From: Thermoproteota archaeon
Lineage (GTDB): Archaea; Thermoproteota; EX4484-205; JAAOZP01
Length of the DNA: 10,705 nt
Direction: 5' to 3'
NCBI GenBank assembly: GCA_026414125.1
Contig: JAOAJQ010000027.1
Location: 1-10,705 of the forward strand
Shown here piece after piece: positions 1-5,791 of this stretch. The position numbers and the translations under genes are program-made. The notes below the pieces were generated by a model, which saw only the letters and a list, made by a program, of their open reading frames with translations, was not told the origin of the DNA and searched no databases. Within the stretch, counting starts at the first letter, position 1, and every line of letters starts with the position of its first letter.

Positions 1-160
1 GGCTTGGTAGTGGGAGAATCACCGCTATGTCTATCCCCTCTTCCCCCATTCTTTTAACGAGTTCAGACAATGTTATCCACGGTATATACAGGTCTTTAAC
101 CGGATCGTAGGTAAGCCAGCTTCGCCTAGGGGAACAATGCGCATGAATGTCGATGATCAT
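1..160 (-). CDS. Metal-dependent amidohydrolase (amidohydrolase-2 type), N-terminal fragment cut by window edge
   Basis: The reverse strand from the ATG at 160 is open to the left edge and gives 53 residues starting MIIDIHAHCSPRR. The D4-x-H6-x-H8 pattern directly after the start is the strand-1 metal-binding motif of TIM-barrel amidohydrolases (the PF04909-like group that includes ACMSD-type decarboxylases and related hydrolases). The following segment, with LSELVKRMGEEGIDIAVILP, matches the usual helix 1 and strand 2, where family members commonly read 'GIDxAVLLP'. The substrate cannot be named from the N-terminus. A TATA-like element at 183-191 is centred about 27 bases before the ATG, which supports this start and a leaderless transcript. 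The gene is divergent from the DegT-type gene; shared regulation is possible but not shown. The family call is fairly safe; the reaction is unknown. Confidence 0.72.
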   Translation of the reverse strand, partial: MIIDIHAHCSPRRSWLTYDPVKDLYIPWITLSELVKRMGEEGIDIAVILPLPS

Positions 161-182
161 GTTTACCGTCCTGCGAAGCAAG

Positions 183-191
183 TTATTTAAG
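183..191 (-). promoter_or_regulatory. TATA box of the amidohydrolase gene
   Basis: The reverse strand reads CTTAAATAA, close to the archaeal TATA consensus. Its centre (about 187) is about 27 bases before the ATG at 160, so transcription is predicted to start at the start codon itself (leaderless). The position is seen in the sequence; the function is inferred. Confidence 0.5.
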
Positions 192-297
192 TGTTCAGCC
201 TGAGTTTTAACAGAAGATGCGTACATCAAGTTTCTACAGATGCTGGTCGTCTGCAGTTTCTTAGTATTGGAGATAAGCGTGAAAGTAGTGGGGATGG

Positions 298-321
298 AAA
301 TATTTAACTATCCGTTTAAAC
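298..321 (+). promoter_or_regulatory. Two candidate TATA elements of the DegT-type gene
   Basis: Two TATA-like elements are in tandem. The first, AAATATTTAAC at 298-308, follows purine-rich GG that could belong to a BRE and predicts a start of transcription near 329 with a leader of about 15 bases. The second, GTTTAAAC at 314-321, is part of the palindrome CGTTTAAACG and predicts a start at about 343-344, that is, leaderless. I cannot tell which is used. Confidence 0.45.
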
Positions 322-343
322 GTTCTAATTAATGGTTTAAGGG

Positions 344-1681
344 TTGAAAAGCGGCTTAGCTCTCTTAGGTGGTCCAAAGACTGTCACGTCTGAACATAGA
401 GATATATTCGCTTGGCCAATTATAACACAGGAGATTGAGGATGCTGTTCTAGAAGTACTACGCGCCGGGAAAATGTCAGACATAGATGTGACTCAAAAAT
501 TCGAGGAGGAGTTCGCCCAATGGTTGGGCGTGGAATATGCGCTTGCACATAACACTGGAACCGCTGCTCTGCACAGCGCGATGTTCGGCATAGGCATAGG
601 GAAGGGGGACGAGATCATTTGTCCAAGCATCACTTACTGGGCCTCCTGCCTACAGGTCTACTCGCTCGGTGGAACCGTTGTCTTCGCCGACATTGATCCT
701 GAAACGCTCTGCATCGATCCTAAGGATATTGAACGTTGGGTTACTCCAAGAACTAAAGCAATCATGGTTGTCCACTACCTCGGGATGCCGGCAGATATGG
801 ATGCGATAATGAAGATAGCTGAGAAAAACAGCTTGATGGTGATTGAGGATTGTTCTCATGCTCACGGTGCTCTTTACAAGGGTAGAATGGTCGGAACCTT
901 TGGAGATGCTGCAGGCTTCTCACTAATGTCTGGCCAATCCCTGCCTTGTGGCGAGGGAGGAATGATGACTACGAATGACAGGCGGGTTTATGAAAGGGCT
1001 GTGGCCTTCGGCCATTATGAGCGCCACGGGTTCACCTTAACACTGGAAGACCTTAAGCGTGGAGCAGGGTTGCCCTGGGGAGGATACAAGTATAGGATGC
1101 ACCAGTTAACCTCTGCAATTGGCCGTGTCCAGTTGAAGTATTATCCGAAGCTTATGGCTGAGATAGACAAGGCTATGAATTACTTCTGGGACCTGGTTGA
1201 AGGCCTACCTGGAATCAGGAGCCATAGACCTCCGAAAGACTCTGGGTCCACCAAGGGCGGGTGGTACGCGCCCCACGGCATCTACCATCCGGAGGAGTTG
1301 GGAGGCCTATCTGTTCAGCGGTTCTGCGAAGCAGTAAGGGCAGAGGGCGCCCCCTGCTACCCGGGTTGCAATCTCCCGCTTCATTTACACCCTTTGTTCA
1401 ATGAGATAGACATCTACAACCAGGGTAGACCGACGCGCGTAGCAAATTCTCCTCCGGGTGTTGACGTGAGACAGCCACCTGGCAGCCTCCCGGTTTCAGA
1501 GAGCGTGCAGGAGCGGGTTTTCACTGTCCCATGGTTCAAACATTACAGGCCTGAGGTCATTGAAGAGTATGCTCGAGCATTCAGGAAGGTTGTTGAAAAC
1601 TACATGGAGCTTTTACCTGGAGACTCTAAACGTAGCATGCATTTCGGCGGATGGAGCACTTTCTGGACGGCAGGAAGGTGA
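344..1681 (+). CDS. DegT/DnrJ/EryC1-family aminotransferase-like protein lacking the PLP lysine
   Basis: 445 residues with the fold-type I aminotransferase signature of the DegT/DnrJ/EryC1/StrS family, which normally makes amino sugars or aminocyclitols with PLP and glutamate or glutamine. Seen: N-terminal LALLGGPK; phosphate-binding NTGTAA (residues 70-75); VIEDCSHAHGA (166-176), whose Asp169 would contact the pyridine nitrogen; and GFSLMSGQSLPCGEGGM (191-207). In the last motif homologues carry the Schiff-base lysine (SGKSxP or xxTKxL before GEGG). Here residue 198 is Gln (CAA at 935-937), one base from a Lys codon. The protein may therefore be inactive as a transaminase, may do another reaction (the dehydratase ColD has His here), or may be a sensor. 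TTG at 344 is the first possible start after the in-frame TAA at 338-340, and it keeps the conserved N-terminus. At 445 residues it is longer than the usual 370-410, with a C-terminal tail containing HFGGWSTFW. The gene stands alone, divergent from an amidohydrolase. Confidence 0.85.
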   Translation: MKSGLALLGGPKTVTSEHRDIFAWPIITQEIEDAVLEVLRAGKMSDIDVTQKFEEEFAQWLGVEYALAHNTGTAALHSAMFGIGIGKGDEIICPSITYWASCLQVYSLGGTVVFADIDPETLCIDPKDIERWVTPRTKAIMVVHYLGMPADMDAIMKIAEKNSLMVIEDCSHAHGALYKGRMVGTFGDAAGFSLMSGQSLPCGEGGMMTTNDRRVYERAVAFGHYERHGFTLTLEDLKRGAGLPWGGYKYRMHQLTSAIGRVQLKYYPKLMAEIDKAMNYFWDLVEGLPGIRSHRPPKDSGSTKGGWYAPHGIYHPEELGGLSVQRFCEAVRAEGAPCYPGCNLPLHLHPLFNEIDIYNQGRPTRVANSPPGVDVRQPPGSLPVSESVQERVFTVPWFKHYRPEVIEEYARAFRKVVENYMELLPGDSKRSMHFGGWSTFWTAGR

Positions 1682-1842
1682 AGCAACTAGTGAATCAGCA
1701 TGATGAACAGGTGAAGCATGAAAAACAATGATTCAAATTAATAATGGGCTGCATTAACAGGAAATTGATTCTTCAGTAAAGTTAGTAGCAGCCTATTCTT
1801 CTCATCGCTTCGAGCAAGACGTTTTCCAAGGATAACGATTGT
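1682..1842. other. Convergent spacer between the DegT-type and GH5 genes
   Basis: 161 bases between two convergent stop codons. I see no ORF and no stable hairpin. An ATGATGA sequence at 1700-1706 resembles box C of a C/D RNA but has no CTGA partner in range. On the reverse strand a short T run (TTGTTTTT, 1721-1728) about 115 bases after the GH5 stop could serve as a weak terminator. Confidence 0.35.
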
Positions 1843-3315
1843 TCAAGACATTCTACACTGGATATCCGTAATTCGAATTTGAATAAAGTCACAGGCGGGT
1901 TGATTCTGAAGATGAGTGAAAAATTTCATTCCTAGGATTAAGTGTTCTCCCAGTTTTAAGACTCGCCTTTTATACAGGATTGCTACTACAAATGCGACGA
2001 AAAATACTAACGCTATTGCCAGTGGTTTAACATAGTCTATTCTCCAAACAGCCTTTATCATCCTGAGTCCGTCAACGTAGATTTCAACAGTCCTTTCGTC
2101 TATCATTCTGTCCCTAGGGCCTAGCCCTTCGAAATGGTCGAAAACATAGAAGCCCCAGCTTGTAGTATTAATCCCTATGAGAACGTAACTACCCTCGTCA
2201 TACCAGCCTGTGCCAAAAGCGTTTCCATACTCAGTCTCAACAGTAACGTAGTGCTTCTCAGAGATCAGCGCGTTCAAAAGCTCTGTTCTCCATTCTCCCT
2301 TATCCTGGTCGTAGGCTCCGAAGCCTGCGCAGAACTCCCAGTAGCACCAGGCTATTCCCCTCTTCTCCGCTTCTCTTGCTACGAAACGCGTCCATCTCAC
2401 TCTGGAATGCATATCGGCTTTACTGTATGCTCCGAACTCTCCCATGAAAAGAGGAACATCACCGTGTTGCGCTGCCCATTGGACAGCCATGTCTAATTCC
2501 TCCGTGATCTGCTTCTTCTCAGCCTCAGTCCCCAGCCATTTCCTACCAACAGCAGGGGAGGGGCTGACCCATTCTGCCCCTTGATGTGTGAATTCGAACG
2601 GAGTGTAAAAGTGGAAGGTGACGATAATGTTCTCATCCTCAGGGATAACCAGTCCCTTGAGATTGTAAACACTGTTCCACCCTGTTGGACCTATGATTAT
2701 TTTTCTTATAGGGTTAGTCCTTCTTATTATTTCAACCGTCTCCCTGATAAGCATGTTCCACTTCTCATCAGTCAGCTCGCCGTAAGGCTCGTTCAGAAGC
2801 TCGAAGTAAAGTTTTTCAGAATAATCCTTATAGTGCTCCGATATCTGGCTCCACAAGGCTTTGAAACGGTCACTGTGACCAGAAGGGTCTTGCATTATCT
2901 CCTCATAGTGATGAATGTTTATTATGGTGATAAGGTTCTGTTCCAGGGACTTGCTCACAACCCAATCTACTCTGTTGAAGAAGTCTTCATCGATCCTGTA
3001 GGGCGGGTTTTTCTCAGCGTGAGCCGACCATCTTATTGGTATTCGAACAGTATCGAAGCCGGCTTCCCTTATTATCCTGAAATACTCGTCCCTAATGTAA
3101 ACCCCCCAGTCACCCTCCTTGGGTGCTTCCAAAGCGTTTCCAATGTTTATTCCTCTGTGCATCTTGGATTCTAAAACCGCTTCTTCAAACCGATAATCGT
3201 AAGCCAGCTGCATTTGCTCATTGTCTCCTCTCATGCTAATAGAGTAGAATATGGCTGAGAAAAGTAGGCTAGACAACAAGATGTACGTCTCAAGCTTCTT
3301 TTCAAATAGGGCCAT
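1843..3315 (-). CDS. Membrane-anchored GH5-type glycosidase (cellulase-like)
   Basis: 490 residues from the ATG at 3315 (MALFEKK). Clan GH-A, family 5 features (numbering from this start): RGINIGNALEAP (54-65), RIPIRW near 91-96, NIHHYEE (133-139), LLNEP with the likely acid/base Glu176, HFYTPF (235-240), GEFGAY with the likely nucleophile Glu293, and YWEFCAGFGAYD (325-336). These fit an endo-beta-1,4-glucanase or related beta-glycanase; the exact substrate is open. A hydrophobic stretch at about 11-28 is a signal peptide or signal anchor. A second one, AIALVFFVAFVVAILYKRR (433-451), looks like a C-terminal anchor with a positive inside flank, so the catalytic domain would face outside. About 40 residues follow the anchor and do not look like a known domain. 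The frame can be extended to an ATG at 3363, but a TATA element and purine-rich AGGGAAG lie inside that extension, which would also overlap the upstream stop, so I prefer 3315. Confidence 0.88.
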   Translation of the reverse strand: MALFEKKLETYILLSSLLFSAIFYSISMRGDNEQMQLAYDYRFEEAVLESKMHRGINIGNALEAPKEGDWGVYIRDEYFRIIREAGFDTVRIPIRWSAHAEKNPPYRIDEDFFNRVDWVVSKSLEQNLITIINIHHYEEIMQDPSGHSDRFKALWSQISEHYKDYSEKLYFELLNEPYGELTDEKWNMLIRETVEIIRRTNPIRKIIIGPTGWNSVYNLKGLVIPEDENIIVTFHFYTPFEFTHQGAEWVSPSPAVGRKWLGTEAEKKQITEELDMAVQWAAQHGDVPLFMGEFGAYSKADMHSRVRWTRFVAREAEKRGIAWCYWEFCAGFGAYDQDKGEWRTELLNALISEKHYVTVETEYGNAFGTGWYDEGSYVLIGINTTSWGFYVFDHFEGLGPRDRMIDERTVEIYVDGLRMIKAVWRIDYVKPLAIALVFFVAFVVAILYKRRVLKLGEHLILGMKFFTHLQNQPACDFIQIRITDIQCRMS

Positions 3316-3338
3316 TTCTAAACTTCCCTGTCGAAAAT

Positions 3339-3347
3339 CTTTAAAAA
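3339..3347 (-). promoter_or_regulatory. TATA box of the GH5 gene; decides the start at 3315
   Basis: The reverse strand reads TTTTTAAAG at this place. Its centre near 3343 predicts transcription from about 3317, two bases before the ATG at 3315. That makes the upstream in-frame ATG at 3363 unlikely. It also suggests that the GH5 gene has its own promoter although it follows the upstream gene by only about 34 bases. Confidence 0.5.
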
Positions 3348-3349
3348 TC

Positions 3350-3826
3350 TTATTCTCGGGCAATGAAAGATATTTTCTCGATTCTTCCAGTATCCGGATT
3401 AATATTCACATTCAGCCTCATCTCTCTTCCTGCATAGTGAAAATATGCGTTAAAGTATCGGCTTGTTTCATCGAAAGAATATTCCTCAGTCATAATCAAG
3501 TCTACCTCACATCCGTATTCTGTAAGCTTGCCTGTAAGCCTGTTGCTTCTTAATATCTGCATGATTCTCTGCCCCAGCTCACTCGTCGCATTAATAATCG
3601 AAACTCTTACATACGTGCTTGGTGAGACCCAGATGTTTGACGAGCTATTCTTTAACCATGCTTCACCCATACTGTAAGTATATCCTGGATCATACGGGTT
3701 TTTAGATTCTACTATCGCGCCTACTACGAAACCATCATCATATTTATAAAAATATAGAGAGATTCCGTTAGTCCTATTGCTCTCTCCCAGAGATATCCGT
3801 AGTTCCCTTAATACGTTAGAATTGGA
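3350..3826 (-). pseudogene. C-terminal part of a frameshifted extracellular protein (continuation of the frame ending at 3808)
   Basis: The frame is open from just after a TGA at 3827-3829 down to the stop at 3350, 158 residues. Its only ATG is at 3670, yet the 52 codons before that ATG read like protein (for example VLRELRISLGE, LYFYKYDDGFVVGAIVES, PYDPGYTY) and contain no ATG, GTG or TTG. It therefore has no plausible start that covers its coding part and most likely continues the upstream gene by a -1 shift. Sequons for N-glycosylation (NRT, NSS, NAT) recur as in the upstream part, in keeping with an extracellular domain. The C-terminus includes EVDLIMTEEYSFDETS and NINPDTGRIEKISF, the latter resembling a beta-hairpin of a small secreted domain. 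I do not recognise the family. Alternatives are a sequencing error, a real mutation, or a separate 106-residue protein from the ATG at 3670. Confidence 0.6.
3808..3826 (-). other. Frameshift window joining two reading frames
   Basis: The upstream frame stops at TAA (3808-3810) and the downstream frame begins after TGA (3827-3829), so the change of frame (-1 in the reading direction) must fall within these 19 bases. Adding one A to the AA of CCAATTC would give the smooth join RIDPNSNVLRELR. No classical X XXY YYZ slippery heptamer is visible, which argues against programmed -1 shifting and for an indel in the genome or in the assembly. Confidence 0.55.
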
Positions 3827-4515
3827 TCAATCCTGTAGGTTTTATTAAGGGTTAGGCTGCATGATGCTTCCACTCCCTCAACCAGCAGCTCTATTTCAAC
3901 ATTCGAAGTTATAACTACGTCTCCCAGTGCTCCCCATAGTCTGACGCTTTCAACACTATAGGTGAAACCCTCTTCCCTAAGCCATTTTGTGAAAGGCTGG
4001 TTCTCCAAGGTTGTGATAATCCTTTTCTTAAAGTCTTCAGGCAGATTTCTCAGCCTAGGATAGGACAAGTTTAAAACCCTGATGGTTAAGTCTATGGGTG
4101 AATCGCCTAGGGAAAGTTTCAGCTGTTTTTCTTCTTTTTTCAACTCCTTCAAATTGAAAACATGCTCCGTGCCATTAATCATAGCTACTTCCACCGTCTC
4201 ATTCTGCCACCTTATCCTGAGAAATTCTCCTATTATTGTCTTAGACAGGTCACCCTGGGCTTCACTCCGCACTTTTCCCATTACCCCTGCTAACCCGGAA
4301 GCATAGTAGACTTTAACAGTCAAAGTTTCAAAAGTTTCTTCTCCCAGCGCTATCGGTATTGCCCCGTCTTCCTCAACCCTAGAAAGCAGTTTGAACAGGC
4401 TAGGGGGGTATGTGAGAACCAACCATAAGCTTAAGACTATTGGCAGCATTATAATTAAAGCCAGCAGTATTTGGGTCGATGATAATATTTGTTTGTACGA
4501 AGGCTTTCCCCCCAC
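3808..4515 (-). CDS. Membrane-anchored extracellular protein of unknown family, N-terminal part (frame broken at its end)
   Basis: 235 residues from a GTG at 4515 (MGGKPSYKQI). A hydrophobic segment at about 15-35 (ILLALIIMLPIVLSLWLVL) with basic residues before it is an uncleaved signal anchor; the rest should lie outside the cell. Sequons NET, NGT, NLS and NKT agree with that. A charged stretch, LKELKKEEKQLKLSL, lies near the middle. There is no recognised domain and I assign no function. The frame ends in RIDPILTY at a TAA (3808-3810). One frame back, the same DNA runs on for 158 codons, so the intact protein was or is probably about 387 residues. It lies 34 bases upstream of the GH5 gene on the same strand, so a role beside that enzyme at the surface is possible but unproven. 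The GTG is favoured because a TATA element sits at 4546-4555 and no ATG occurs upstream in frame. Confidence 0.6.
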   Translation of the reverse strand: MGGKPSYKQILSSTQILLALIIMLPIVLSLWLVLTYPPSLFKLLSRVEEDGAIPIALGEETFETLTVKVYYASGLAGVMGKVRSEAQGDLSKTIIGEFLRIRWQNETVEVAMINGTEHVFNLKELKKEEKQLKLSLGDSPIDLTIRVLNLSYPRLRNLPEDFKKRIITTLENQPFTKWLREEGFTYSVESVRLWGALGDVVITSNVEIELLVEGVEASCSLTLNKTYRIDPILTY

Positions 4516-4545
4516 TTCTACTACTGTTTCTTTTAAGTCAAAAAT

Positions 4546-4555
4546 CCTTATAAGG
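4546..4555 (-). promoter_or_regulatory. TATA box of the membrane-anchored protein gene
   Basis: CCTTATAAGG is a perfect 10-base palindrome. Read on the reverse strand, its centre is about 36 bases before the GTG at 4515, predicting a leader of about 9 bases. It lies in the 91-base divergent spacer shared with the gene starting at 4607. Confidence 0.45.
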
Positions 4556-4563
4556 CTTTTGAA

Positions 4564-4590
4564 CAGTTTAACTGTAACAAAGTATAAGTA
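4564..4590 (+). promoter_or_regulatory. Candidate TATA elements of the TIM-barrel glycosidase-like gene
   Basis: GTATAAGTA at 4582-4590 is preceded by purine-rich ACAAA that could act as BRE. It predicts transcription from about 4612, which would favour the second ATG (4613) over the first (4607) as a leaderless start. A second candidate is the palindrome CAGTTTAACTG at 4564-4574, predicting a start near 4595 and a leader of about 12 bases. The choice cannot be made from sequence alone. Confidence 0.4.
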
Positions 4591-4606
4591 TTAAGAATGT
4601 TTCAGG

Positions 4607-5791
4607 ATGCTTATGAGCATTGGAGGAAAACATAGGAATTTTAAGGTTGCAATCTACTGCACCGTTCACGACGTGAATAATATGGCTGATTCAACCTGGC
4701 TGGAAGACAGTTTCAATGTTTTGAGCAGGAGTATTCTCTTTGACAAAGTCTATCTTGAGACCTTCGGCAGCGGTACCCTGGCGGATAGAGGTTTAATGCA
4801 GAAGGTTAAATCATTTTTCAAAGATAAAGGCATAGAGACATCTGGGGGAATAGCTACCAATGGTCCGCGCGGTCAATCCCTCTGCTACTCGAAGCCCGGG
4901 GACAGGGAAATGCTTGAAAACATTGTCGAATATACTGCTGAATTATTCGACGAGATTATCCTGGACGACTGGCTCTTCGCAAGCTGCAAGTGTGAAGCAT
5001 GTGTTGAAGCCAAGGATGATAGAAGCTGGACCGAGTACCGTTTGAAGACTATGGAGGACGTTGCGCAAAACATCGTCTTTAAAACAGCAAAGGAGGTTAA
5101 CCCCAAGGTTAGGCTGATAATAAAGTATCCAAACTGGTATGAGCATTACCAGTTTCTCGGCTACAGTCTCGATTTCGAATCACGGCTTTTCGACATGGTT
5201 TACACGGGCACTGAGACTAGAGACTCAGAGTATACTCATCAACACCTCCAGGAGTATCAGAGCTACGCTATAATGAGGTTTCTGGAGAACGTTAAGCCAG
5301 GTTTCAACGGCGGCGGCTGGATTGATCCCTTTGCCAGGAGGACTCTTGACCGTTACGCGGAGCAAATAAGGCTGACGCTCTTAGCTAAAGCCAGGGAGGT
5401 GACGCTCTTCTGCTACGGTGCTCTGCTTGAATCTTTAAAACAGGAGGGTGTGGAAACTCCTATAAGCATTCTTGCGCCAATAGTTGGATGCATCTTTGAA
5501 GAGATGGGTGTTCTCATTGGAAAACTCGGCAATCCTTACGGTGTTAAAAGCTATAAGCCGTTCAACTCTTCCGGCGAGGATTTCCTTCCAAGCTACATAG
5601 GTATGCTAGGAATCCCTATTGAGATGACTCCGAGTTTTCCTGAATCCAGTGAAACCGTGTTCCTAACAGAGTGCGCCAAGTTTGACAGCGAAATAATGGG
5701 GAAAATCAAGAAGCATCTTGTTAAAGGCGGGGACGTTATTATTACATCCGGATTTCTCAGAGCGATGCAGCGCGCGCTGACGGGTTTTTAG
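4607..5791 (+). CDS. TIM-barrel glycoside-hydrolase-like protein, apparently truncated at the C-terminus
   Basis: 394 residues, no signal peptide, so cytoplasmic. The N-terminal 300 residues look like a (beta/alpha)8 barrel of the GH42/hypothetical glycosidase type: KVAIYCTVHDV (13-23), DKVYLETFGSG (47-57), FDEIILDDWLFASCKCEAC (114-132) with acidic residues at the end of a strand and a C-x-C-x2-C cluster (127, 129, 132), then RLIIKYPNWYEHY (169-181), DMVYTGTETRD (196-206), and a GGGW-x-DP segment near 235-241. Asp120 and Asp121 are candidate catalytic or metal residues. From about 335, IPIEMTPSFP...ETVFLTE and HLVKGGDVIITSGFL resemble the first half of the GATase-like trimerisation domain of beta-galactosidases. 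The protein ends 12 residues later, in mid-domain. The stop TAG interlocks with the stop of the convergent gene. ATG 4607 is used here; ATG 4613 is an alternative. Substrate unknown; the barrel assignment is by pattern only. Confidence 0.7.
   Translation: MLMSIGGKHRNFKVAIYCTVHDVNNMADSTWLEDSFNVLSRSILFDKVYLETFGSGTLADRGLMQKVKSFFKDKGIETSGGIATNGPRGQSLCYSKPGDREMLENIVEYTAELFDEIILDDWLFASCKCEACVEAKDDRSWTEYRLKTMEDVAQNIVFKTAKEVNPKVRLIIKYPNWYEHYQFLGYSLDFESRLFDMVYTGTETRDSEYTHQHLQEYQSYAIMRFLENVKPGFNGGGWIDPFARRTLDRYAEQIRLTLLAKAREVTLFCYGALLESLKQEGVETPISILAPIVGCIFEEMGVLIGKLGNPYGVKSYKPFNSSGEDFLPSYIGMLGIPIEMTPSFPESSETVFLTECAKFDSEIMGKIKKHLVKGGDVIITSGFLRAMQRALTGF

Noticed and set aside
650..865. Reverse-strand ORF opposite the DegT-type gene
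   Set aside because: The plus-strand frame has strong family motifs throughout; no promoter or ribosome site serves the reverse one.
1697..1745. Possible C/D box RNA (ATGATGA at 1700-1706)
   Set aside because: No CTGA box D or D' at a usable distance, and no closing stem.
2134..3174. Open frames on the plus strand opposite the GH5 gene (2134-2496, 2581-3174)
   Set aside because: They lie antisense to a clearly coding GH5 frame with conserved motifs, and their translations show no domain, no start signals and no composition like the real genes.
3800..3830. Programmed -1 frameshifting between the two parts of the membrane-anchored protein
   Set aside because: No slippery heptamer or clear downstream hairpin is visible in the short allowed window; an indel or sequence error explains the data more simply.
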